Origin: Methylococcales bacterium
GTDB taxonomy: Bacteria; Pseudomonadota; Gammaproteobacteria; Methylococcales; Methylomonadaceae
NCBI GenBank assembly: GCA_026399095.1
Contig: JAPLRP010000039.1
Span: forward strand, 22,215 to 86,214
DNA: 64,000 nucleotides
Direction of reading: 5' to 3'
Shown here: piece by piece, positions 26,924 to 34,530 of the stretch
How positions within the stretch are numbered: position 1 is the first letter of the stretch
How the letters are laid out: each line of letters begins with the position of its first letter
Position numbers and translations under genes: made by a program
Notes under the pieces: generated by a model
Seen by the model: the letters and a program-made list of their open reading frames with translations, nothing else
What the model was told of the DNA's origin: nothing
Database searches by the model: none

Positions 26924-29692
26924 ATGCAAGCGCTCATTGATTTATTTAGCTATAAAGACCTCATTCCTCATGGCTATTGCCTGGCGTGGAGTCCACTGCT
27001 TCTTTGGCTAACTGTCATCTCGGATCTATTAATCACACTGGCCTATTATTCCATCCCCTTCACTATTCTCTATTTCTTATATCAGCGTAAAGAATCGCAC
27101 TATAATTGGATTGGCGTTTTATTTGCGACCTTTATACTCGCCTGCGGTACCACACATTTACTCTCTACCATTACCATTTGGATACCTTTATATTGGCTGG
27201 ATGGTTTCCTTAAGGCTTTTACCGCTTTAATTTCAGTGGCTACCGCCTTATCGATGCTTTGGGTTGTTCCCCGCGTACTGTCTTTACCTACTCAATCTCA
27301 ATTAGAAGGAGAGATACAACAAAGACAATATGCCGAAAATAACCTACTCAATTCTAGCAATACATTCAATAAAATTGCCAGTCGAGTACCAGGAATGGTC
27401 TACCAATTTTATTTAAGCTCGGATGGTAAAGCCGCATTTCCTTTTGTGAGCGAAGGTATTTATGAGTTATTTAGAGTTAAACCGGAGGAAGTCCGCGAAG
27501 ATGCTTCACAAATATTTGCCCTTATTCATCCGGAAGATTTTGATGGCTTTGTTGCATCTATCGAGATGGCCGTCAATAACTTGGCGCCTTGGTTTTATGA
27601 ATTCCGAGTCAAACATAATGACGGCACTATAAACTGGCTATCAGGAAACTCACTGCCAGATCAAGACGATTTTGGAGTCTGGTACTGGTATGGCTTTATG
27701 TCAGACATTACTGTACGAAAACAGTTAGGCGAGAACTTACGTATTAGCGAAAACATAAAGCATGCGATACTGGAATCCAGTCCGGACGCCATATTTTCGG
27801 TAGATAATGATGGTTTGATTAAAAATTATAATCCCTCAACCTTATCAATCTTTGGCTATACACATCAAGACATACACGAGAAAAACTGGATTGATCTATT
27901 TATAGCTGAACCCTTCCGTGATAATGATCTGATTAATCATTCAAAATATACCGAAAGCTCGCAAGACAGTGTGGTAAATTCACGAATTGAGTTAATGGGC
28001 TGTCGTGATGACGAAGAGTTTCCAATAGAAATAAGTATTACGCCAATCAGAATAGGATCGCTAAACTTTTTTTCTGTTTTTATACGAGATATCAGCGAAC
28101 GCAAAAACTCAGAAGCAGTTTTGCGCGAGGGACAACAACAGGCAGAACAGGCCAATCTCGTTAAATCGCAATTTCTGGCGATGATGAGTCATGAAATACG
28201 CACCCCGCTTAATGCGGTTTTAGGGATGCAGGAGTTATTAACCAACACACCGCTTAATCATATCCAAACTGATTACATGCAAATAGCAAGCCAAGCCGGT
28301 AAAAACATGCTGGCTATTGTTAACGATATCTTGGACTTTACCAAAGTAGAGGCTGGCAAGCTCGAATTGGAGCAAATTCCCTTTGATGTGATTGAGATAA
28401 CGCAGAACTGTGTCGAATTAATGACGCTTACCGCCAAAGCAAAGGATTTGTCATTGATTACCGTTATTGTCCCGGAACTTAATGTCTGGATTAGCGGCGA
28501 CCCTTTGCGCTATCACCAAGTACTCATTAATTTGCTAAGTAATGCCATCAAGTTTACCAACACCGGTAGTGTAACCATTAAACTGTCAGCCCAGCCAAAC
28601 CTGGAAGATAGCTGTGTGTTATTGGTGGAAGTGATCGATACTGGTATTGGTATTCCTTTAACTTCTCAAGCCGGCTTGTTCGAAATCTTTGTTCAGGTCG
28701 ATCCTTCGGATAGCCGTAAATACGGCGGCAGTGGTTTGGGACTGGCCATTTCCAAACGATTAGTGATGTTATGGGAGGGCCATATTGGCGTAGAAAGTAC
28801 GCCGAATATCGGCAGTCGCTTTTGGTTTACGGTAGGATCAAAGGCAACTGCGCTTGCTCAGGAAATAACGCCTACTTTTCTACCGGCTGATGAAAGTACG
28901 TCAAGTCCTATTGTTGCCAACATCTTAGTCGTTGATGATAGCGCGATTAACCAAGCGGTACTGACCTACATGTTGCGCGACGCCGGCCATCACGTTGATC
29001 TTGCAAATTCCGGGAACCTAGGCATAGCCGCAGTAAAGAAAAAGAACTATGACATTATTTTAATGGATGTATCCATGCCGGATATGAGTGGCATGGAGGC
29101 CACGACAATCATTCGTCAATTGGGCGGTGCGGCAGCATTGGTCCCCATCATTGCGATAACTGCTCATGCCTTGGCCGGCTATCAGGCGTTATGTTTGGCG
29201 GCTGGCATGAACGGCTATGCGACCAAACCGATTAGTCAGAAAGACTTGCTGGCTGTCGTGGCGACTTGGTGTGACAAAACAATAACTCGTGATGCTCCCG
29301 CCTTAAGCGCTTTAATTGAGGACAGTTCTGTTCAGTCAGTTTACGAACCAGTCAAGCAAGCGGTAATATTGGATCAAGCCGCGCTTGATGCGCTCACTAG
29401 CCTACTTGGTCAGGAGGCGTTTAATGATTTATTGCAAATCTATCTCACAGAACTCAATACGCGCTGTGATGCCATCAAGCAAGCGATTATTCAGCAGGAT
29501 TTAGTCATCATCTGCCGAGAAGCTCATGCCATCAAAGGCAGTTCAGCAAGTTTTGGCGCGACAGCATTAAATGCAATCGCTAAAGACTTAGAAGTCTGTG
29601 GTTATAACGATGATTTACCTCAAGCCTTGATTTTGGCAGAGCAATTATTGCCCTGTGCAGCAGCCACCTTGGCGGCTATGTCCAGTATCTAA
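26924..29692 (+). CDS. Hybrid histidine kinase with ethylene-receptor-like sensor domain
   Basis: 922 residues. Residues 18-110 hold three transmembrane helices that match the ethylene-binding domain of plant ETR1 at its key positions: Asp34, Tyr41 and Pro45 in ISDLLITLAYYSIP, and Ile71, Cys74 and His78 in FILACGTTHL. Cys and His are the copper ligands in ETR1. Two PAS domains follow (about 145-265 and 280-400), then HisKA with His423 in MMSHEIRTPLN, an HATPase domain (GSGLGLAISK), a receiver with Asp715 in ILMDVSMPD, and a C-terminal Hpt domain with His868 in HAIKGSS. The full phosphorelay is in one protein; no partner regulator lies nearby. Proteobacterial kinases with this sensor type are known, but their ligands are mostly untested. 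Confidence 0.92.
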   Translation: MQALIDLFSYKDLIPHGYCLAWSPLLLWLTVISDLLITLAYYSIPFTILYFLYQRKESHYNWIGVLFATFILACGTTHLLSTITIWIPLYWLDGFLKAFTALISVATALSMLWVVPRVLSLPTQSQLEGEIQQRQYAENNLLNSSNTFNKIASRVPGMVYQFYLSSDGKAAFPFVSEGIYELFRVKPEEVREDASQIFALIHPEDFDGFVASIEMAVNNLAPWFYEFRVKHNDGTINWLSGNSLPDQDDFGVWYWYGFMSDITVRKQLGENLRISENIKHAILESSPDAIFSVDNDGLIKNYNPSTLSIFGYTHQDIHEKNWIDLFIAEPFRDNDLINHSKYTESSQDSVVNSRIELMGCRDDEEFPIEISITPIRIGSLNFFSVFIRDISERKNSEAVLREGQQQAEQANLVKSQFLAMMSHEIRTPLNAVLGMQELLTNTPLNHIQTDYMQIASQAGKNMLAIVNDILDFTKVEAGKLELEQIPFDVIEITQNCVELMTLTAKAKDLSLITVIVPELNVWISGDPLRYHQVLINLLSNAIKFTNTGSVTIKLSAQPNLEDSCVLLVEVIDTGIGIPLTSQAGLFEIFVQVDPSDSRKYGGSGLGLAISKRLVMLWEGHIGVESTPNIGSRFWFTVGSKATALAQEITPTFLPADESTSSPIVANILVVDDSAINQAVLTYMLRDAGHHVDLANSGNLGIAAVKKKNYDIILMDVSMPDMSGMEATTIIRQLGGAAALVPIIAITAHALAGYQALCLAAGMNGYATKPISQKDLLAVVATWCDKTITRDAPALSALIEDSSVQSVYEPVKQAVILDQAALDALTSLLGQEAFNDLLQIYLTELNTRCDAIKQAIIQQDLVIICREAHAIKGSSASFGATALNAIAKDLEVCGYNDDLPQALILAEQLLPCAAATLAAMSSI

Positions 29693-29696
29693 ACAT

Positions 29697-30062
29697 CTAT
29701 AACCCAAACTCGTATAGTAGCTTGATTGAAACATAAATAACCAAGCCCATTGCAAAGATATACGTGCAATAAAGTACCGGCTGGGCAATAAATGCTTTTA
29801 AGAAAGTCTGCTGCAAGCCCTCTTGTTTTAATTGCTTATACGTCTCACGCGAACTGATAGCTCGCTGTTGTTGATAAGCATTTATCAACGCTCTGGCCTT
29901 TTCAACATCATCAGCCTGTCTAAGCCATATCCCGGGCATAGACATCCCCCAATTACCGGCCGTCGTTTCATAAAAATCAATCACTTGTTCAGTCAGTAGC
30001 TCGCGTACCTCATCGGCTTCATCTTCTGGCACACCGCGTAAAGGAAATAATAATAAACTCAT
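29697..30062 (-). CDS. DUF6164 family protein
   Basis: 121 residues starting LLLFPLRGVPEDEADEVRELL, with GNWGMSMPGIWL in the middle and one or two C-terminal transmembrane helices (about 93-117). This pattern matches the small proteobacterial family of unknown function I know as DUF6164. It converges with the kinase gene, with four bases between stops. No role can be assigned. Confidence 0.75.
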   Translation of the reverse strand: MSLLLFPLRGVPEDEADEVRELLTEQVIDFYETTAGNWGMSMPGIWLRQADDVEKARALINAYQQQRAISSRETYKQLKQEGLQQTFLKAFIAQPVLYCTYIFAMGLVIYVSIKLLYEFGL

Positions 30063-30193
30063 ATTTGTTAATTCATTAAATGAAACAGTTAAGCACTATA
30101 TTACTATTAAATGTTGGATGGATACCATTTTTGTACCCACGTATAATAGCTTGGCAGCTTAAATGCTTTAGGCGTTGTATTCCTATAGTCTTC

Positions 30194-30216
30194 GTGGGCA
30201 CAAGAACGGTGCCCAC
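30194..30216. repeat. Palindromic element (GTGGGCAC / GTGCCCAC)
   Basis: Perfect 8-bp inverted repeat with a 7-base loop, G+C-rich in an AT-rich gap. Resembles dispersed REP-like palindromes; only one clear copy is seen in the window. Confidence 0.55.
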
Positions 30217-30535
30217 CCCTAACCGCTGCAGCAGGATAAATCACTACCACCACAAATCATAGAGCCGTCTTCCCAGCAGGGAGAGCGAAGCGAGGGTTTG
30301 CCGAGATAAAGTCTACAGGGATGTAATCATCAATAGTACAGAATATTTTTCACTCAACTCCTTGTATTTCTCACTATAGCGAACACAACTTTAAGTTGTG
30401 CCATGGGTTTAAACATCGTGTTGCATCATTTTAACTGCGGCTTAACGTCCACAGTACATCGTATGCCAGTATTTATCCTCGGCTTAAGACTTTTTAGCCG
30501 CGGTTAAAAATCTGTTTGCCGCAGGCTAAACATGA

Positions 30536-30763
30536 CAAGCAACTTACTATCAATGGCAAGCAACGGCTAATAACTCGCGGTGGTTTTCCGCAAACTGGCA
30601 ACCGACTGATAACGAATGGCTATACAACTTGACTATCTTGGCAGGAGACTCCAATTACTATGAGCACTTCGCATTTCTTTCCCACGACTGAGCCGGCGCA
30701 AATTATACCGAAGTGGTCGGCAAAGACGGCATTATCGTGATGTATTTGGTTGATGTAGGTTGA
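30536..30763 (+). pseudogene. Possible remnant of a decayed coding sequence
   Basis: Read from 30536, the frame gives 76 protein-like codons with one internal TGA at 30689 and a stop at 30761. The segments WFSANWQPTDNEWLYN, AGDSNYYEHFAF and VGKDGIIVMYLVDVG have the composition of a folded protein. No start codon or homologue is recognised, and stops close the frame upstream. It could equally be a chance reading frame. Confidence 0.3.
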
Positions 30764-30860
30764 GCAAAAGCGCAACATTGCCCAACCAATCGCTAAATGT
30801 AATATCAGGCAAACTCTTTTAGTTTGCTCGATTAATAAGCTATGATGACCGCTTATCACC

Positions 30861-31436
30861 ATGCATCGGCACATGAAAAATACAATGGCGACTAACGACC
30901 AACAATTGATAGCATCAACCCAAGCCTGGCTAAAATCTTTCGTTATTGAGTACAGTATTTGTCCGTTTGCAAAGCGTGAAGTAGAGCGCGGCAGTATTCA
31001 TTTTGTCGCCAGCCATGATACGGATCTGGAAGAATGTCTTGCCAATTTACTGCTGGAATGTGATCGTTTAAATAGCGATGCAGGCATTGAAACTACGCTG
31101 ATTATTTATGATAAGGCTTTTATCTGCTTTGATGATTATCTGGATTTTATTGATCTTGCCGAGGAGTTATTGCGGGTAGAAGACTACGAGGGTATTTATC
31201 AGTTGGCCAGCTTTCATCCGGATTATTATTTTGAAGGCACCAAACTGGATGATCCGGCTAATTACACCAACCGTTCGCCCTACCCGATGTTGCATTTATT
31301 ACGAGAAGCCAGTCTTGAAAAAGCCATTGATGCTTACCCGGATCCTGAGGCTATTCCGGAAAGAAATATTACCTTATTACGTGAACTGGGACTTGCCAAA
31401 GTAAAGGCCTTATTGGCTGCGTGCTATCCTTCTTGA
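30861..31436 (+). CDS. DUF1415 family protein
   Basis: 191 residues. Segments such as STQAWLKSFVIEYSICPFAKREVERG, LIIYDKAFICFDDYLDF and QLASFHPDYYFEGT, followed by DPANYTNRSPYPMLHLLRE, match the DUF1415 family, a conserved proteobacterial family without known function. Conserved Cys-Pro-Phe and His-Pro positions hint at an enzyme, but nothing is proven. In-frame ATGs at 30873 and 30885 are alternative starts; none has a clear ribosome site. A MITE-like repeat begins five bases after the stop. Confidence 0.82.
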   Translation: MHRHMKNTMATNDQQLIASTQAWLKSFVIEYSICPFAKREVERGSIHFVASHDTDLEECLANLLLECDRLNSDAGIETTLIIYDKAFICFDDYLDFIDLAEELLRVEDYEGIYQLASFHPDYYFEGTKLDDPANYTNRSPYPMLHLLREASLEKAIDAYPDPEAIPERNITLLRELGLAKVKALLAACYPS

Positions 31437-31440
31437 AATA

Positions 31441-31589
31441 AAAAAATATTTGATCCACGAAAAATACAAAAAAACATGAAAAGTTTTAATAAGAAACATA
31501 AGTAGCCGCCCACCTAAATGGTGAGAGGCTGTGAGCTATTATAGACTGAATACTTTCGTATTTTTTGTGGACTAACTGCGGATTTTAGG
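31441..31589 (+). repeat. MITE-like element, copy 1
   Basis: About 149 bases whose left end (AATATTTGATCCACGAAAAA) and right end (TTTTTTGTGGACTAACTGC, then TTTTAGG) recur in inverted orientation at 32765-32905. Within the copy, CCACGAAAAA on the left pairs with TTTTTTGTGG on the right as short terminal inverted repeats. The middle is not conserved and has no coding capacity. It lies directly after DUF1415 and runs up to the end of the TPR gene. Confidence 0.75.
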
Positions 31590-31597
31590 TTGAATGG

Positions 31598-32359
31598 TTA
31601 TTTAGCTTCTTCTTCGGTAGCTGCTGCTTCGACTGCAACCTCTTCGGCAGCTTCAGGCTCCGGCTCATCATCTTCAACGTCCACTTTTCTTTCAACAACT
31701 CGCCATTTAGAGGCAGTAGGATCAATCTTTTTTTCTTCTACTTCTGGTTCAGGTTTTTTGCTTAATACTTCAATAAACGCTAAAAACCACTCCTGTTCTT
31801 TAACGCCAGCCATGTCCGGATCGCTTAAAATATCGGCAACATCAGGCAAAGTTGCACGGCTTCTGGAGCTTTCCAATGCTTTAAGGCAGGCTTCTTTATC
31901 ACCACGTAATCCATAAATACACGCCAGATTATAAGAGGCTGTTGCTGCTTGAATGGCATTGGCTCTTTCAAATTGTTGTTTAGCCAATTCGTATAAGCGG
32001 TCATGCGGCATTGCTTTCTTTAAGCGGGCATAATCCATATAAGCTACGCCGCTATTGATTGCCGCTCCCAGATAATCAGGATTAATCAGCTGGCAAAAGG
32101 CAAATCTGTCAATGGCGTCTTGAAAGAGCTTGGCCGCTTCGTCTCCAGTTTTGGTTTGTGCCTGGTGTAATAAGGCAAAACCCCAGTTATATAAAGTTTC
32201 TGCGCGGAGGGGGTCGTCGAGTAAAATATCCGCATAGCCTTGATAAGCGGCTTTAAACAGGCCATCCGCTGTACTACCTTCACTTTTACGTGCTTGTGCA
32301 GTTTGCTTGATGGTTGCATTGAGTTTGGATTTTTTTGTGAACGATGATAACAAGGACAT
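31598..32359 (-). CDS. TPR-like protein with acidic C-terminal tail
   Basis: 253 residues with no signal peptide. Helical TPR-type pairs run through about 30-170 (AETLYNWGFALLHQAQ, YLGAAINSGVAYMDYARLKK, QAATASYNLACIYGLRGDKEACLKAL). A low-complexity Glu/Ala-rich tail covers about 205-253. TPR repeats mediate protein contacts; the acidic tail suggests a basic partner. No enzyme domain is visible and no family name is claimed. It is flanked by inverted MITE-like copies together with the divergent DUF2288 gene. Confidence 0.78.
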   Translation of the reverse strand: MSLLSSFTKKSKLNATIKQTAQARKSEGSTADGLFKAAYQGYADILLDDPLRAETLYNWGFALLHQAQTKTGDEAAKLFQDAIDRFAFCQLINPDYLGAAINSGVAYMDYARLKKAMPHDRLYELAKQQFERANAIQAATASYNLACIYGLRGDKEACLKALESSRSRATLPDVADILSDPDMAGVKEQEWFLAFIEVLSKKPEPEVEEKKIDPTASKWRVVERKVDVEDDEPEPEAAEEVAVEAAATEEEAK

Positions 32360-32447
32360 TAACTTTAGCTCCTGACTAAATTATTATTATTTTGCTTATT
32401 ATAAAACACCCGCTCTATTTCTAACGACACTATTCAATATTTAACTC

Positions 32448-32747
32448 ATGAATAAATCATATGACGACGCTATTACCCGAGAAAAGGTCAATCTGGAAAC
32501 CTCAAGAATTGCCTGGCAAGAATTACAGCGTTTTTTTGCCAGTGGCTGTGCGGTGTTTGTTACCTCCACACTAGATTTGGTTGATGTTGCCTACCAGTTT
32601 TCCATTGACAATAAAGATCAGGTTGCGCAGTGGCTGCAAGATAAGGAGCTTGCCCTTGTCTCTGATCAGCAGGCAATGGAATGGTTGGAAACAGATGCAG
32701 AAGTGTGGGCGGTTGTGGTTAAGCCTTGGATATTGGTGCAGTTGTAA
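32448..32747 (+). CDS. DUF2288 family protein
   Basis: A 99-residue acidic protein, with TSRIAWQELQRFFASGCAVFV and a C-terminus AEVWAVVVKPWILVQL that fit DUF2288, a small conserved proteobacterial family of unknown function. It is divergent from the TPR gene with 88 bases between starts, room for a shared promoter region. A MITE-like repeat begins 18 bases after its stop. Confidence 0.78.
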   Translation: MNKSYDDAITREKVNLETSRIAWQELQRFFASGCAVFVTSTLDLVDVAYQFSIDNKDQVAQWLQDKELALVSDQQAMEWLETDAEVWAVVVKPWILVQL

Positions 32748-32764
32748 ATCCGCGTGTTCTTGAT

Positions 32765-32905
32765 CCTAAAAACAGCAGTTAGTCCACGAAAAGCAAGAAG
32801 GACACGAAAAGTTTTTAGCTTGTTATAGTCTAACAACCTTTCATTCTTTAAATGAAGAGCGACTTACTTGTCTATTTTCGTGTTTTTCGTGGATCAAATA
32901 TTTTT
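32765..32905 (-). repeat. MITE-like element, copy 2 (inverted)
   Basis: About 141 bases, inverted relative to copy 1. It starts CCTAAAAACAGCAGTTAGTC, continues with CACGAAAAGC and GGACACGAAAAG, and ends TTTCGTGTTTTTCGTGGATC before AAATATTTTT. The CACGAAAA and TTTTCGTG blocks form imperfect terminal inverted repeats. The centre differs from copy 1. It ends 27 bases before the rhlE stop codon. Confidence 0.78.
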
Positions 32906-32931
32906 CTAATTCGAATAAGCCTGGAACGGAT

Positions 32932-34251
32932 TTACGCTTTACCTCTTGAGCCTGAGCGTCCTTGGCCTCTGGATTCGATACGCTTACTATCAGACCGTTT
33001 ACTGTCGGCGGGTTTTGCGCCTCGAGCGGCTGGTTTTTTAGAGTGCCTTAAATCTTTTTTACCGGTAGTCTTATTGGGTGCGTTCTTTTTAGGCGCATCA
33101 ATCACTTTTAATGAGACGGGCTCGTAGCCGGTATCCGCAACACGCGGAATTTGCCGTTTAAGTAGTTTCTCGATTTCAACCAAACTCCACGCTTCTTCAG
33201 GACAAACCAACGACAAAGCCTCTCCGCTAGAGCCAGCGCGTCCTGTACGACCAATACGGTGAATATAATCTTCGGGAACTTGCGGCAAATCATAATTAAT
33301 AACATGCGGTAAATTGTCAATATCCAAGCCGCGCGCGGCAATATCGGTTGCTACTAAGACGGTGACTTTGCCGGTTTTAAAGTATTCCAAGGCTTTGTTA
33401 CGAGCGCCCTGCGTTTTATCGCCATGCAACGCAGCGGTGCGGATACCGTCTTCAATCAGTTGCTTTTCCAGTCGGTCAGCACCATGTTTGGTGCGAACAA
33501 ATACCAGCACTTGCTTCCAGTTATTGCTACCAATCAAATAGGATAGTAAGGCGCGTTTGTACTCGCGATCAATACCATAAACACGCTCAGCGACGTTTTC
33601 AGCCGTGGCGTTTTGTTTGGCAACTTCTACTTCAACAGGATTGTTTAATAACTGTGCGGCCAGTGATTTGATGGCATTAGGTACAGTAGCTGAAAACAAC
33701 AAGCTCTGCCGTTTTTTTGGAATCAGCGCCATGATTTCCTTAATATCCGGCATAAAGCCCATATCCAACATGCGATCAGCTTCATCCAATACCAATATTT
33801 CTATATTAGCCAGATTAATATTACGTTGCTTAACATGATCGATCAAACGCCCCGGCGTTGCAACTACGATGTCACACCCCCGTTTGAGTTGACGGGTCTG
33901 TATACCAACGCTCGCACCACCGACAACCGCTTCCACATGTAAGGGTAAATGCTGGTTATACGTTAATACACTTTCATAAACTTGGGCGGCTAATTCGCGA
34001 GTGGGTACTAATATCAGTGCGCGAACACGTCTGGGCTTTTGATGGGGATCATGCGTTTCAAACAAGCGCTGCAATAACGGCAACGTAAAGCTGGCTGTTT
34101 TGCCTGTTCCGGTTTGCGCGCCAGCCAATACATCCTTGCCTTCAAGAATCAAGGGAATGGCTTTTTGTTGGACGGGTGTCGGTGTAATGTAACCTTGATC
34201 GGCTACGGATTTAAGGAGTTCCTCGATTAAGCCGAGCTGAACAAAAGACAT
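32932..34251 (-). CDS. rhlE: ATP-dependent RNA helicase RhlE
   Basis: DEAD-box helicase of about 439 residues. All core motifs are present: the Q motif [54 protein letters not shown] and [10 protein letters not shown]. The C-terminal 60 residues are a basic Lys/Arg/Ser/Gly-rich tail (GRSGSRGKA end) typical of RhlE. The frame is open to 34329, but the ATG at 34251 (preceded by CCAGAGG) starts the conserved MSFVQLGL and is preferred. RhlE proteins act in ribosome maturation and RNA turnover. Confidence 0.94.
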   Translation of the reverse strand: MSFVQLGLIEELLKSVADQGYITPTPVQQKAIPLILEGKDVLAGAQTGTGKTASFTLPLLQRLFETHDPHQKPRRVRALILVPTRELAAQVYESVLTYNQHLPLHVEAVVGGASVGIQTRQLKRGCDIVVATPGRLIDHVKQRNINLANIEILVLDEADRMLDMGFMPDIKEIMALIPKKRQSLLFSATVPNAIKSLAAQLLNNPVEVEVAKQNATAENVAERVYGIDREYKRALLSYLIGSNNWKQVLVFVRTKHGADRLEKQLIEDGIRTAALHGDKTQGARNKALEYFKTGKVTVLVATDIAARGLDIDNLPHVINYDLPQVPEDYIHRIGRTGRAGSSGEALSLVCPEEAWSLVEIEKLLKRQIPRVADTGYEPVSLKVIDAPKKNAPNKTTGKKDLRHSKKPAARGAKPADSKRSDSKRIESRGQGRSGSRGKA

Positions 34252-34530
34252 TAAAAAAACCTCTGGTAAAAACTCACCTAAAATCATTATAGAGCCTAAT
34301 GATTTTGGAAAGCTGTTGCAAAACAACATTATACTGTAAAAATAGCCTTGACCCTGAACACTACTTGTTAATTAAGTAATTATCCTTACAAGAAATACTT
34401 CAAGACTAGCTATAAGAGGCGACAATGTTATACTTTATGCGTCTACAGCTAGCTAAATTCGCATGAATGCGATGCATAGGGTTATTTGTAAATAATAAAC
34501 ATAGGCAAAACCAATCATCAGGAAATAAAT

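Larger units (their letters stand above)
30063..30860. other. Gene-poor 798-base stretch with decayed sequence and palindromes
   Basis: No intact gene can be supported. The stretch contains an 8-bp palindrome (30194-30216), short repetitive-looking segments around 30264-30330, and a protein-like reading frame broken by stops (30536-30763), listed separately. It separates DUF6164 from DUF1415 and looks like a site of past insertion and decay. Confidence 0.65.

Noticed and set aside
30080..30262. 60-codon plus-strand ORF downstream of DUF6164
   Set aside because: It runs through the GTGGGCAC palindrome, has odd composition and no family resemblance; treated as chance.
30620..30874. 84-codon minus-strand ORF opposite the decayed region
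   Set aside because: Composition is not convincing and it overlaps the start of DUF1415; the plus-strand frame of the same bases looks more protein-like.
34252..34329. N-terminal extension of the RhlE reading frame
   Set aside because: The extra residues are not DEAD-box-like, and the ATG at 34251 has a ribosome site and starts the conserved sequence.
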